DNA from: Pseudomonas aestuarii
Lineage (GTDB): Bacteria > Pseudomonadota > Gammaproteobacteria > Pseudomonadales > Pseudomonadaceae
Direction: 5' to 3'
NCBI RefSeq assembly: GCF_027988105.1
Contig: NZ_JAQJZJ010000004.1
Location: 186,001-250,000, forward strand
Length of the DNA stretch: 64,000 bases
Part shown: positions 15,315 through 24,218 of the stretch, piece after piece
How the letters are laid out: each line of letters starts with the position of its first letter
Numbering within the stretch: position 1 is the first letter of the stretch
Notes under the pieces: generated by a model
The model's input: only the letters and a program-made list of their open reading frames with translations
Databases searched by the model: none
What the model was told of the DNA's origin: nothing
Translations under genes and position numbers: made by a program

Positions 15315-17048
15315 TTATTCATCCACGCGTACTTCACGGAACATGCCCATTTCCATGTGGAACATCAGGTGGCAATGGTAGGCCCAGCGCCCAAGGGCAT
15401 CGGCGGTGACCCGGTAACTGCGTCTGGAGCCGGGCGGGATGTTGATGGTGTGCTTGCGCACCATGAAGTTGCCGTGTTCGTCCTCCAGGTCGCTCCACAT
15501 GCCGTGCAGGTGGATCGGGTGGGCCATCATGCTGTCGTTGACCAGGGTGATGCGCAGGCGCTCGCCGTATGTGAGCCGCAGTGGCTCGGCATCGGAGAAC
15601 TTGATGCCATCGAAGGACCAGGCGTACCTCTCCATGTGGCCGGTCAGGTGCAGTTCCAGGGTACGGCTCGGTTCGCGGCCGTCCGGGTCGGCGAAGCTGC
15701 TCCTGAGGTCGGCGTAGGTCAGGACCCGTCGACCGTTTTCGCGCAAGCCGATACCCGGATCAGCCAGCTTTGGCGTGGGCAGCATGGTTTGCATGTCGAC
15801 CAGCGGGTTGTTGGTTTCAGACGCGGGGTGCGGCTGCATCTGCCCGCTCATGCCGGCCATGTCGTCCATGCCGCTCATCTGGCTGTGGTCCATGCCGGCC
15901 ATGTCGTCCATGCCAGCCATCTGGCTATGGTCCATGCCCATATCGCCCATGCCGATCAGCGGGCGTGGATCGAGTTCGGGCACTGGCGCGCTCAGGCCCT
16001 CGCGCACGGCCAGGGTGCCACGGGCATAGCCGCTGCGGTCCATGGACTGGGCGAAGATGCTGTAGGCCTCGGCACCTGCCGGCTCGACTATCACGTCATA
16101 GGTTTCCGCCACCGCGATGCGCAATTCATCGACGCTGACCGATTGCACGTGCTGGCCGTCGGCGGCGACCACGGTCATCTTCAGGCCGGGGATGCGTAGG
16201 TCAAAATAGCTCATGGCCGAGCCGTTGATAAAGCGCAGGCGCAGCTTCTCGCCGGGCTGGAAGATGCCGGTCCAGTTGCCATTGGGCGCCCGGCCGTTCA
16301 TCAGGTAGGTGTAGGTATAGGCACTGACGTCGGCGAGGTCGGTGGGGCTCATGTTCATCTCGGCCCACATCTTGCGATCGGCTACGGCGGCCGACCAACC
16401 TTGTTCGCTGACGTCGGCGATGAAGTCGCCGAGGGTGCGCTGGTGGAAGTTGTAGTAGTCCGATTGCTTTTTCAGCTTGGCCAAGACCCGGGCGGGGTCT
16501 TCATCGCTCCAGTCGCTCAGCATCACCACATAGTCGCGATCGTACTGGAACGGCTCCGGTTCCTTGGCGTCGATCACGATCGGGCCATAGACCCCCACCT
16601 GTTCCTGCAGCCCCGAGTGGCTGTGGTACCAGTAGGTGCCGTTCTGCTGCACCTTGAAGCGGTACTCGTACATCCCATCGGGGGCGATGCCGTGGAAACT
16701 CAGGCCGGGCACGCCATCCATGTTGGCCGGCAGGATGATGCCATGCCAGTGGATGGAGGTGTCCTGGCTCAGGCGATTCTTGACCCGCAAGGTCACCGTG
16801 TCGCCCTCGCGCCAACGTAGCAGCGGCCCAGGCAGACTGCCGTTGATGGTCATCGCGGTACGGGGCGCGCCGGTGATGTTCACCGGCGTTTCGCCAATGT
16901 AGAGTTCGAAGTCGCTGCCGCTGAGAACATTGGGCTGCCCTGGGCTGACTACCGCCCAGGCCGGAGCCCGCCAGAGACCCAGGCTCGCCAATAGACCGCC
17001 GGCGGTCAGGCCTTTGACGAAGGTTCGCCTCGAGGTTTTGCTGTGCAT
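15315..17048 (-). CDS. copA: CopA/PcoA-type periplasmic multicopper oxidase
   Basis: 577 residues from ATG 17048. A TTG seven codons upstream is possible but would spoil the export signal. The start MHSKTSRRTFVKG is a twin-arginine (Tat) signal. Cupredoxin copper motifs are visible: SIHWHG, YWYHSHSG, HPIHLHG and a final YHCHLMFHMEMGM. A Met-rich insert of tandem MDHSQM repeats lies near residues 370-410. It oxidises Cu(I) to less toxic Cu(II) in the periplasm. A CopR-type box lies about 130 bp upstream (17180-17194). Confidence 0.95.
   Translation of the reverse strand: MHSKTSRRTFVKGLTAGGLLASLGLWRAPAWAVVSPGQPNVLSGSDFELYIGETPVNITGAPRTAMTINGSLPGPLLRWREGDTVTLRVKNRLSQDTSIHWHGIILPANMDGVPGLSFHGIAPDGMYEYRFKVQQNGTYWYHSHSGLQEQVGVYGPIVIDAKEPEPFQYDRDYVVMLSDWSDEDPARVLAKLKKQSDYYNFHQRTLGDFIADVSEQGWSAAVADRKMWAEMNMSPTDLADVSAYTYTYLMNGRAPNGNWTGIFQPGEKLRLRFINGSAMSYFDLRIPGLKMTVVAADGQHVQSVSVDELRIAVAETYDVIVEPAGAEAYSIFAQSMDRSGYARGTLAVREGLSAPVPELDPRPLIGMGDMGMDHSQMAGMDDMAGMDHSQMSGMDDMAGMSGQMQPHPASETNNPLVDMQTMLPTPKLADPGIGLRENGRRVLTYADLRSSFADPDGREPSRTLELHLTGHMERYAWSFDGIKFSDAEPLRLTYGERLRITLVNDSMMAHPIHLHGMWSDLEDEHGNFMVRKHTINIPPGSRRSYRVTADALGRWAYHCHLMFHMEMGMFREVRVDE
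15850..15933 (-). repeat. In-frame 42-bp tandem duplication in the copA Met-rich segment
   Basis: Two adjacent 42-bp units (15850-15891 and 15892-15933) differ at only a few bases. Each encodes 14 residues containing MDHSQM, GMDDM and AG. Partial units flank them. Copy-number change would lengthen or shorten the copper-binding Met motif without a frameshift. Confidence 0.85.
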
Positions 17049-17179
17049 GGGTGTGGTCCAGTCAATCAAAAGAAATCGCTGCTGAGTAGCCAGCGCGTTG
17101 GCTGACGGCCGTGCTCGCTGCGGTGCGGAACCGGCAAACTTCAGCGAGGGTAAACTGCCATATTTCGACCTTTCGGCAG

Positions 17180-17194
17180 ATTACATTTCTGTCA
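17180..17194. promoter_or_regulatory. CopR-type box upstream of copA
   Basis: ATTAC-ATTTC-TGTCA. Read on the other strand this is TGACA-N5-GTAAT, the layout I recall for Pseudomonas CopR sites. It lies about 130 bp upstream of the copA start, on the copA side of the divergent region. The core and the following AGC are identical to the copies at 17499 and 21576. Confidence 0.75.
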
Positions 17195-17498
17195 GCTTGG
17201 CTGCCCTGACGAGAGTCAACAGGCGGCATGGCGGGCCATGCGCGGCTCCGCGCTGGTCTGCGGCTGTGCAACCTGGTGCCGAGCGAGCTGCAGCTTGCTC
17301 GATCCGCGCCAAGCGGCGTTCGCCGTTGCCCTCGGCCAGGGCAGAAAGGCTCGGGCCGACGATAGCGACGCGGCTTTGCATCAGGTGCATGGGGCTGTCC
17401 TGGATAGCGTTTGGTTGCCCCGCCGATCCCTTTTGGGTTCGAGCCTCGGGTTCGAGGCAACCCTGATCTGCGTGGCCTGCCAGCTCGCTGAGGCAAAG

Positions 17499-17513
17499 AT
17501 TACAGTTCTGTCA
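17499..17513. promoter_or_regulatory. CopR-type box upstream of the orphan bufferin precursor
   Basis: ATTAC-AGTTC-TGTCA, the same arms and 5-base spacing as the boxes at 17180 and 21576. It sits 134 bp upstream of the small gene at 17648. This links the orphan precursor gene to copper control. Confidence 0.75.
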
Positions 17514-17647
17514 GCAGGCCATCTTTCGCTTGTAGGGCTTTGCCCGGGTTCTGTAAGTTCTATCTACGGAGCCTGAACAGCAGCGCTATGCAGGCTTCTC
17601 TCGGTCAGTCGTGACCTCATACCATCCCCAGCAAGAGCAATAGCCCT

Positions 17648-17908
17648 ATGTCGACACTACCTTCTGCCGTCACCGGCGCCGCATTGGCATTGGTTGCCGC
17701 CGGCCTGTTCGCCAGTCTGCCGGCGCAAGCGGCCCAGGATACGCAAACAGCTCAAGTGCAGTGCTACGGTGTGAATGCCTGCAAAGGCCAGAACGACTGC
17801 ATGACCGCCACCAATGCCTGCAAGGGTGAAGGCGCCTGCAAAGGCCAGGGTTTCAACCTGATGACCCAGGCCAAGTGCGACGAGGCGGGTGGCAAGACCG
17901 GCGAATGA
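17648..17908 (+). CDS. Orphan bufferin-type RiPP metallophore precursor (BufA2-like)
   Basis: 86 residues: a signal peptide (about residues 1-28, ending LPAQA) and a small Cys-rich mature part. Six cysteines occur in a repeated pattern: [26 protein letters not shown] and a final KCDEAGGK. The mature part is nearly the same as that of the protein at 23903. This is the BufA2-type periplasmic bufferin family, whose cysteines are modified by DUF692/MNIO enzymes so that the peptide binds copper. No modifying enzyme is adjacent; the only pair is at 24219-25840. A CopR-type box lies upstream. Function is inferred from the family. Confidence 0.82.
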   Translation: MSTLPSAVTGAALALVAAGLFASLPAQAAQDTQTAQVQCYGVNACKGQNDCMTATNACKGEGACKGQGFNLMTQAKCDEAGGKTGE

Positions 17909-17949
17909 GGTTGCGCAGGGAGTGCCTGCCACTCCCCTGTTCTGCAACC
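17909..17949. terminator. Two-part hairpin after the orphan bufferin precursor
   Basis: GGTTGC/GCAACC (17909-17914 and 17944-17949) encloses GGGAGTG/CACTCCC (17918-17924 and 17930-17936). It starts immediately after the TGA stop and lies between converging genes. No T-run follows, so it may serve RNA stability as much as termination. Confidence 0.5.
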
Positions 17950-17986
17950 CTTGACGAGCAATAGCGTGGGACTCTAGCTGATCAAT

Positions 17987-18550
17987 TCAGGGGGTATTCG
18001 CCGGAGCCGGCGGGAGCTTGCACAAGCCCTGGGCGGGCACATCGAGCGCACTATTGAATTTGCTCGATAAGTTCTGGAAGGCAATCAGCCCGGTCAGCTC
18101 AACGATGCCGTCCTCGTCGAAGAAGCGGCTTAATTTCCCCATCAATTCATCGGTGACCCGGCGCTCCGAGTAGGTGATGGCCTCCGCGTACTCCAGCACC
18201 GCCTGCTCTGTTGGGTCAAATAACGCGCTATCGCGCCACTGTGAGAGGCTCTCGACTTTCGCCATGGAACCGGTGCGCTTGGCGAGCGTGGCCGAGTTGA
18301 TATCCACGCAGAATTCGCACTGATTGATTTGCGCTACCCGCACCGTCACCAGTGAGCGCAAAACGGGGCTCGGCGGCGACCCCTTTCTGTCCAGCACGCC
18401 ATACAGAACAGCCACTGCCGCGAACAGTTTCGGCACCCGTGCCCAGAGCAAGCCAGGTTGCAGGATGGCGCCGTATTTTCTTCGCTGGTTCCAGAAGAAG
18501 GGCCGTAACCACCAGGGATAGTCACGGATTGCTCGCGCCGAAATTCTCAT
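17987..18550 (-). CDS. Carboxymuconolactone decarboxylase (AhpD-like) family protein
   Basis: 187 residues from ATG 18550. This start is chosen because GAGGAGGG lies just upstream. The AhpD-like signature VRVAQINQCEFCVDINSA has the CxxC redox pair. The family includes peroxidase-like and uncharacterised oxidoreductases. It lies inside the copper block, converging with the orphan bufferin gene, so a role in copper-linked oxidative stress is possible but not shown. The C-terminal segment contains one further cysteine. Confidence 0.8.
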   Translation of the reverse strand: MRISARAIRDYPWWLRPFFWNQRRKYGAILQPGLLWARVPKLFAAVAVLYGVLDRKGSPPSPVLRSLVTVRVAQINQCEFCVDINSATLAKRTGSMAKVESLSQWRDSALFDPTEQAVLEYAEAITYSERRVTDELMGKLSRFFDEDGIVELTGLIAFQNLSSKFNSALDVPAQGLCKLPPAPANTP

Positions 18551-18660
18551 CGTCCCTCCTCGCATGCACAGGCTCACGGCTCAGTGCTTTTGGCCAATTC
18601 GATCAGGCCCTGGGCAACAGGGGCCTGACCTGCAGCGCCTGGCACAACTGATCCGAGTGA

Positions 18661-18879
18661 CTACTCATCGGCGGGTGTTGTGCGGCTCCTCTCTGCCGGC
18701 CAACTGGAAAACGCCAGAAAATACAGCAGAACAAAGTTGACGATGGGCACAACCATCAACAGCCCCAGCCACTGCGAATAGCCAGCCTTTTTAAAGATCA
18801 AACAAAACGGCAGGGTGATCAGTACCAAGAACAGCAACATCATCACCGGCCCAAATGGCCATATCGAGGGGTCATGCAT
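18661..18879 (-). CDS. Small two-helix membrane protein
   Basis: 72 residues from ATG 18879, or 85 from an ATG at 18918. Two hydrophobic segments are visible, around PVMMLLFLVLITLPF and WLGLLMVVPIVNFVLLYFL, followed by a short charged tail. It resembles small membrane proteins often found next to transporters. It starts downstream of the Cu ATPase gene on the same strand and may be co-transcribed with it. Function unknown. Confidence 0.6.
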   Translation of the reverse strand: MHDPSIWPFGPVMMLLFLVLITLPFCLIFKKAGYSQWLGLLMVVPIVNFVLLYFLAFSSWPAERSRTTPADE

Positions 18880-18944
18880 CAAAGGACGTCTCCAGGTTAT
18901 TGATGAATTCAGCGGCACGCTGCATGTCGAGCTGTGCCGCCCGT

Positions 18945-21302
18945 TCAGTCGATGACCACCCGGCGCAGGCGCAGGGCGTTGAACACCACCGAGGCGGAGC
19001 TCACGCTCATGGCCAGCGCTGCGATCATCGGTGACAGCAGATGGCCGGTCAGCGGGTACAACAGCCCCGCTGCCAGCGGTATGCCCATGGCGTTGTAGAG
19101 CAAGGCGAAGCCGAGGTTCTGGCGCATGTTCTTCACCGTGGCCACGGACAAGCTGCGCGCGCGCAGGATGCCCATCAGGTCGCCTTTGACCAGGGTCACC
19201 TGGGCGCTGCTCATCGCCACGTCGGTCCCGGTGCCCATGGCGATGCCGACTTCCGCACGGGCCAGGGCCGGGGCGTCGTTGATGCCATCGCCGGCCATTG
19301 CCACCCGTCGGCCCTGACCTTGCAGGTCCGCCACCAGCCGTTCCTTGTCCTGCGGCTTGACCTCGCCATGCACCTCTTCGATACCCAGCTGCCTGGCCAC
19401 CGCCCGCGCCGTGGTCAGGCCGTCACCGGTGGCCATGATCACGGTCACGCCCTCGGCTTGCAGTTTGTTCACCGCCTCCCTGGAAGTGGCCTTGATCGGG
19501 TCCGACACTGCCAGCAAGCCGGCCAGCCCGCCATCCGCCGCCAGGTAGACGATGCTGATGGCGTCGGCGCGCAGCTGTTCGGCGCGTTTGTGCAAGGCGC
19601 TGAGGTCGACGCCAGCGTCTTCCATCAAGGCGCTATTGCCCAACTGGATCTGCCTGCCCTCGATCTGCCCGCGCACGCCGATCCCCGAACCGGATTCGAA
19701 CTGCTCCGGCGTGGCCAGCTCCAGCCCTTCGGCTCGGGCGTGTTCGACGATTGCGTGGGCCAATGGATGCTCGCTGCCCTGGTCGAGGCTGGCGGCCAGG
19801 CGCAGCACTTCATTGGGCTCGACCTGCTGGGTGCCTTCGACGCTATGGAATACCGGCCGTCCCTCGGTCAGGGTGCCGGTCTTGTCGACGATCAGGGTAT
19901 CGATCTTGCGCAGATTTTCGATCGCGCTGGCATCGCGGAACAGCACCCCATTGCTGGCGCCCATGCCGGTGGAAACCATGATCGACATCGGGGTGGCCAG
20001 GCCCAGCGCGCAGGGGCAGGCGATGATCAACACCGCCACTGCATTGATCAGGCCGAATACCCAGCTGGGCTCCGGGCCAAACAGCCCCCAGCCGAACAAC
20101 GTCAGCAGCGCGATGCTGATGACGCCGACCACGAAATAACCGGCAATGGTATCCGCCATGCGCTGCATCGGCGCTTTCGAGCGCTGGGCGCGGGCCACCA
20201 TCTGCACGATCTGCGCGAGGGTGGTGTCGCCGCCCACCTTCTGTGCCTCCATCACCAGGCTGCCGTTGGCATTCAGGGTGGCGCCGATCAGCGCGTCGCC
20301 GGGTTGCTTCAGCACCGGCACGGGTTCGCCGGTCAGCATCGACTCGTCGACGCTGCTTTCACCCTCCAGCACCTTGCCGTCGGCCGGCACCTTCTCGCCG
20401 GGACGCACCCGCAGGTGATCACCCAGTTGCACATCGTCCAGGGCAACATCTTCTTCCTGGCCATCCGGATTGATCCGGCGCGCGGTCTTCGGCGCCAGGC
20501 CGAGCAGCGACTTGATCGCCGCCGAGGCCTGCGAGCGGGCCTTGAGTTCGAGCACCTGACCCAGCAGGGTCAGGGAGATGATCACCGCGGAAGCCTCGAA
20601 GTAGACGCCGATGCGCCCGTCCTGCATGAAGTTCAGCGGGAACAGTTGCGGAGCCAGGGTGGCGGCGACGCTGTACAGGTAGGCCGCGCTGGTGCCGAGG
20701 CCGATCAGGGTCCACATGTTCGGGCTGCGCTGGCGCAGCGAAGCGACCCCACGGACGAAGAAGGGCCAGCCGGCCCAGAGGGTTACCGGGCTGGCGAGGG
20801 CCAGTTCGACCCAGTTCTGGGTACTGCCGTGAAACAACGGCAGCGCGTGCCCGGCCATGGCCAAGGTGGTCACCATGATCGTCAGCGGCAGGGTCCACCA
20901 GAAGCGCCGGGTGAAATCCTTCAGCTCGGGATTTTCCTCTTCATCGAGCTGCGCCATCACCGGTTCCAGGGCCATGCCGCAGATCGGGCACGCCCCGGGA
21001 CCTGGTCGACGGATCTCGGGGTGCATGGGGCAGGTGTACTCGCTGGCTGCGGTCGGCTCAGGCGCCTGCTCGGTCTGCTCGGCGGCGTGCTGCGGGTCCA
21101 GGTAACGGGTTGGCTCGGCGTGAAACCTGTCCTGGCATTTCTGACTGCAAAACCTGTACGTCTCGCCCTGGTACTGCTCGCTGTACGCGCTGTCGGGCTT
21201 GACCGGCATGCCGCACACCGGGTCCTCCCGACTGCCAGGTGCAGTTGGCCGACCCGCCGGGTGCGGGTGGTTAGGCTCATGCTGGTGCGCAGAGGAAGAC
21301 AT
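18945..21302 (-). CDS. Copper-translocating P1B-type ATPase
   Basis: 785 residues. The N-terminus has a His-rich stretch and a YHS domain (residues about 26-70, DPVCGMPV and [10 protein letters not shown]). A heavy-metal-binding domain (about 89-115, YTCPMHPEI and CPICGM) follows, with no classical MXCXXC domain. The P-type core has TGEPVP, the metal-selective [19 protein letters not shown] with the phosphorylated Asp, and [10 protein letters not shown]. The C-terminal helices carry [14 protein letters not shown]. It exports Cu(I) across the inner membrane. YHS/HMBD-type copper ATPases are common in copper islands. It is transcribed divergently from copR. Confidence 0.93.
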   Translation of the reverse strand: MSSSAHQHEPNHPHPAGRPTAPGSREDPVCGMPVKPDSAYSEQYQGETYRFCSQKCQDRFHAEPTRYLDPQHAAEQTEQAPEPTAASEYTCPMHPEIRRPGPGACPICGMALEPVMAQLDEEENPELKDFTRRFWWTLPLTIMVTTLAMAGHALPLFHGSTQNWVELALASPVTLWAGWPFFVRGVASLRQRSPNMWTLIGLGTSAAYLYSVAATLAPQLFPLNFMQDGRIGVYFEASAVIISLTLLGQVLELKARSQASAAIKSLLGLAPKTARRINPDGQEEDVALDDVQLGDHLRVRPGEKVPADGKVLEGESSVDESMLTGEPVPVLKQPGDALIGATLNANGSLVMEAQKVGGDTTLAQIVQMVARAQRSKAPMQRMADTIAGYFVVGVISIALLTLFGWGLFGPEPSWVFGLINAVAVLIIACPCALGLATPMSIMVSTGMGASNGVLFRDASAIENLRKIDTLIVDKTGTLTEGRPVFHSVEGTQQVEPNEVLRLAASLDQGSEHPLAHAIVEHARAEGLELATPEQFESGSGIGVRGQIEGRQIQLGNSALMEDAGVDLSALHKRAEQLRADAISIVYLAADGGLAGLLAVSDPIKATSREAVNKLQAEGVTVIMATGDGLTTARAVARQLGIEEVHGEVKPQDKERLVADLQGQGRRVAMAGDGINDAPALARAEVGIAMGTGTDVAMSSAQVTLVKGDLMGILRARSLSVATVKNMRQNLGFALLYNAMGIPLAAGLLYPLTGHLLSPMIAALAMSVSSASVVFNALRLRRVVID

Positions 21303-21372
21303 GAGGTACTTCCTTATCTGGTCAACTTCACGCTGCTACTGTCCCTCAGCCTAGAGAACCCGCACTGGCGCA

Positions 21373-21392
21373 GGCTTGATGCCAATCAAGCC
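21373..21392. promoter_or_regulatory. Perfect inverted repeat, candidate operator for the Cu ATPase gene
   Basis: GGCTTGAT-GCCA-ATCAAGCC, arms of 8 bp, 70-90 bp upstream of the ATPase start. It does not have the wider arm spacing typical of CueR/MerR operators, so the binding protein is unknown. Confidence 0.4.
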
Positions 21393-21575
21393 AAGGTCAG
21401 TTCGCATCCAATCACTATCGCTGCTGGTGATTGAACAGCTGGGTGCCAGGGAGGCGCCACTGGGGCAAGGGCGCGATGAACGCAAGTCCATTGATGTGGG
21501 CGGCGAGCACCAGGCTCATCCCCTACTCGTGGTTGGAGTCTGGACGGCGCCAGCTGACAGGCCGCTGCAGCGAAC

Positions 21576-21590
21576 ATTACATTTCTGTCA
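21576..21590. promoter_or_regulatory. CopR-type box upstream of copR
   Basis: ATTAC-ATTTC-TGTCA, identical in all 15 bases to the copA box at 17180. It is 64 bp upstream of the copR start, which suggests autoregulation. Confidence 0.75.
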
Positions 21591-21653
21591 GCGGCTGGTT
21601 GCGCTGATGGATTAGCGGCACACTCAGGGCGCTCGCCACCTGGGAAACAGCGC

Positions 21654-22337
21654 ATGAAGATTCTGGTCGCCGAAGACGAAGCTAAAACCGGCACCTACTT
21701 GCAACAGGGGCTCAGTGAGGCTGGCTTCATCGTGGACCGGGTGATGACCGGCAGCGATGCCCTGCACCAGGCCCTCGGTGAAACCTACGACCTGCTGATC
21801 CTCGACGTGATGATGCCGGGCCTGGACGGTTGGGAAGTGCTGCGCCGGCTGCGTGCTGCTGGCAAGGAGCTGCCCGTGCTGTTCCTCACCGCGCGGGATC
21901 GGGTCGAGGATCGGGTCAAGGGCCTGGAGCTGGGCGCGGATGACTACCTGATCAAGCCGTTTGCCTTTGCCGAACTGCTGGCCCGGGTCAGAACCCTGCT
22001 GCGCCGCGGCACTGGCGCGCCGACCCAATCGAGCCTGACGATTGCCGACCTGGAAGTCGATCTGCTCAAGCATCGGGCCCTGCGCGGTGGCCAGCGCATC
22101 GATCTGACCGCCAAGGAGTTTGCCCTGCTGGAACTGCTGCTACGACGTCGCGGCGAGGTGCTGCCCAAGTCGCTGATCGCCTCGCAGGTCTGGGACATGA
22201 ATTTCGACAGTGATACCAACGTCATCGAGGTGGCAATCCGGCGTTTGCGGGCGAAGATCGATGACGATTTCCCGGTGAAGCTGATCCAGACCGTGCGCGG
22301 CATGGGCTACAAGCTCGAGGTGCCGCAAGCACAATGA
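21654..22337 (+). CDS. copR: CopR/IrlR-type copper response regulator
   Basis: 227 residues, OmpR family. The receiver domain has DE near residue 9, the phosphoacceptor Asp51 in [10 protein letters not shown] and Lys101 in IKPF. The C-terminal winged helix has [19 protein letters not shown] and the recognition part [17 protein letters not shown]. It overlaps copS by 4 bp. Family, the neighbouring copper genes and the three matching boxes support copper control. Confidence 0.92.
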   Translation: MKILVAEDEAKTGTYLQQGLSEAGFIVDRVMTGSDALHQALGETYDLLILDVMMPGLDGWEVLRRLRAAGKELPVLFLTARDRVEDRVKGLELGADDYLIKPFAFAELLARVRTLLRRGTGAPTQSSLTIADLEVDLLKHRALRGGQRIDLTAKEFALLELLLRRRGEVLPKSLIASQVWDMNFDSDTNVIEVAIRRLRAKIDDDFPVKLIQTVRGMGYKLEVPQAQ

Positions 22338-23731
22338 ATCGACTGTCCCTGACCGCCCGCCTGAGCCTGATGTTCATGCTGGCCGTGGCGGCGGTGCTGA
22401 GCGTCGCGGCGCTGAGTTTCAATCGGCTCAGCCAGCACCACTTCGAGATGCTGGATCGACAGATCCTGGTGGAAAAGCTCGAGTCTGCCCGGGCCATACT
22501 TGCCGACCCGACCGGGACAACGAGTTTCGAGCAACTGCATGTCTTGCTCGGCGCACACCGTGATCTGTCGGCCATCCTCCTCGCGGCCGACGGCCACCAG
22601 CTGTTCGCCGAGCCACCGGCGGTCAGCATCCCGCAGCAGTTTGCGGGCTACCCCGAGAGCGCCTTGTGGCAGTGGCGGAGCCAGACCCAGAGGTACCGGG
22701 GGATCACCGCTCAGCTGGCTGCGCCAGGCCGGTCTGGGCCGGTTACGCTGATGTTGGCACTCGATGTCACCCATCACCTGTCGTTCTTCGAAACCTTGCA
22801 GCGCTGGTTCTGGATTGGTCTGGCCGGCAGCGCCCTGGTCAGTGCGGGGCTGGGCTGGGTCGTTGCCCGTAGCGGCCTGCGGCCCTTGCGCCAGGTCACC
22901 CAGCTGGCCACTTCGGTGTCGGTCGAGTCGCTCAAGGGACGCATCCCCCTGACGTCTGTGCCCCTGGAGCTGCAGCAGTTGGTGATCTCGTTCAATGCCA
23001 TGCTGGGCCGGCTGGATGAAGCCTTCGTGCGACTCTCCAGCTTCTCTGCCGACATCGCCCACGAGCTGAGGACGCCGCTCAGCAGCCTGATGACCCACAC
23101 CGAGGTGATTCTCAGCCGCAAGCGTGACGTCGACGCCTATGAGGAGAATCTCCATTCGAACCTGGAAGACCTCAAGCGCATGGCGCGGATGATCGATGAC
23201 ATGCTGTTTCTGGCCAAGGCGGACAATGGCCTGATCATCCCCGAGCAGCAGCACATTGCGCTCGAGGCGGTGGTGGCCAAGTTGTTCGAGTACTACCAGT
23301 TGCTGGCCGAGGACCGTGGGGTCGAACTCAAGTTGGCAGGTCACGGCAGCATCCGTGGCGACCTGCTGATGTTGCATCGGGCGATCTCCAACCTGTTGTC
23401 CAATGCACTGCGTTATACCCCCGCAGGAGCGACCATATTGGTGACCATCAGCGAGGCTGCTGGCACCACCCACCTGAGCGTGGAAAACCCCGGGCAGGGC
23501 ATTCCGGCCGACCACCTTGAACGGCTGTTTGATCGCTTCTACCGCGCCGATCCTGCACGCCAGGAAGGCAACCGCAGCAATGCCGGCCTGGGCCTGGCGA
23601 TCACGCGCTCGATAGTCGCGGCCCATCAGGGCAGTATCTGCTGCAGCTCTGTGGATGGCCGGACAGTTTTCCACATGCAGTTCCCCCAATCCGGGCAGCC
23701 CCGGGCGACTGAGTGGGCAAGGCCCGCTTAG
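22334..23731 (+). CDS. copS: CopS/heavy-metal sensor histidine kinase
   Basis: 465 residues. There is an N-terminal membrane helix (about 10-30), a periplasmic sensor loop, a second helix (about 155-180), then a HAMP region. The H-box [15 protein letters not shown] and the ATPase boxes [11 protein letters not shown] and [12 protein letters not shown] follow. The heavy-metal kinase family (CusS/CopS) senses periplasmic Cu(I). It is translationally coupled to copR by a 4-bp overlap. Confidence 0.92.
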   Translation: MNRLSLTARLSLMFMLAVAAVLSVAALSFNRLSQHHFEMLDRQILVEKLESARAILADPTGTTSFEQLHVLLGAHRDLSAILLAADGHQLFAEPPAVSIPQQFAGYPESALWQWRSQTQRYRGITAQLAAPGRSGPVTLMLALDVTHHLSFFETLQRWFWIGLAGSALVSAGLGWVVARSGLRPLRQVTQLATSVSVESLKGRIPLTSVPLELQQLVISFNAMLGRLDEAFVRLSSFSADIAHELRTPLSSLMTHTEVILSRKRDVDAYEENLHSNLEDLKRMARMIDDMLFLAKADNGLIIPEQQHIALEAVVAKLFEYYQLLAEDRGVELKLAGHGSIRGDLLMLHRAISNLLSNALRYTPAGATILVTISEAAGTTHLSVENPGQGIPADHLERLFDRFYRADPARQEGNRSNAGLGLAITRSIVAAHQGSICCSSVDGRTVFHMQFPQSGQPRATEWARPA

Positions 23732-23902
23732 GCCCGGAGTGGCAACCTGGGCGATTGCCGTGACGGCACCGGGAGTGCTGGCTGAGTCGCGCAAAACTTC
23801 TCGGCGCGCTTGTAACGCCTGGCGCCGAGCGCGCTCTAGTTGTATGTCGGCCTTGAACACTCCTGTTTGACCGACCCAACCAGACTATCCGAGGATGCAC
23901 CC

Positions 23903-24157
23903 ATGACTACCAAGACTGCTGCTACTGGCGCTGCCCTGGCCTTCGCCGCCGCTACCCTGTTCGCTGGCCTGACCAGCACCCTGGTCGCGGCTGAAGAAGC
24001 CATGGTTCACTGTTACGGCGTCAACGCCTGCAAAGGTCAGAACGATTGCAAGACCGCCAGCAACGCCTGCAAAGGCCAGGGTTCCTGCAAGGGCCAAGGC
24101 TTCAAGAGCATGACCCTGGCCGAGTGCAATGCGGCCAAGGGTACTGTTGGCGAGTAA
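23903..24157 (+). CDS. Bufferin-type RiPP metallophore precursor (BufA2-like)
   Basis: 84 residues from ATG 23903, preceded by GAGGATG. The signal peptide covers about residues 1-30 (ending LVAAEE). The mature peptide has six cysteines in the pattern [26 protein letters not shown] and a final ECNAAKG. It precedes the DUF692 and DUF2063 genes, which is the standard bufA-bufB-bufC order. The product is expected to be exported and to bind copper after cysteine modification. A hairpin separates it from the enzyme genes. Confidence 0.88.
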   Translation: MTTKTAATGAALAFAAATLFAGLTSTLVAAEEAMVHCYGVNACKGQNDCKTASNACKGQGSCKGQGFKSMTLAECNAAKGTVGE

Positions 24158-24175
24158 CGCCCTGTGGAGTGGTCG

Positions 24176-24200
24176 GCGTACGGCCACTCCGGTTCACCCC
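24176..24200 (+). other. Hairpin between precursor and maturation genes
   Basis: GGAGTGG (24176-24182) pairs with CCACTCC (24194-24200), with two further pairs possible (one G-U). It lies 18 bp after the precursor stop and just before the bufB ribosome binding site. RiPP clusters often use such structures to make more precursor than enzyme. The role here is inferred. Confidence 0.5.
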
Positions 24201-24218
24201 ATGGCCAAGGAGCCCGGC

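Larger units (their letters stand above)
17049..17647. promoter_or_regulatory. Divergent regulatory region between copA and the orphan bufferin precursor gene
   Basis: 599 bp without a convincing gene. It holds two CopR-type boxes, one at each end (17180-17194 for copA, 17499-17513 for the gene at 17648). The middle part (about 17220-17480) is GC-rich. It has open frames on both strands but no family resemblance or decisive ribosome binding site, so I did not call a gene there. Confidence 0.5.
21303..21653. promoter_or_regulatory. Divergent control region between the Cu ATPase gene and copR
   Basis: 351 bp with no gene. It contains a CopR-type box at 21576-21590 and an 8+4+8 inverted repeat at 21373-21392. 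Both transcription units should start here. Confidence 0.6.

Noticed and set aside
17062..17576. Open frames on both strands between copA and the orphan precursor
   Set aside because: They are rich in Arg, Pro and Ala, match no family I know, and overlap each other and the CopR boxes.
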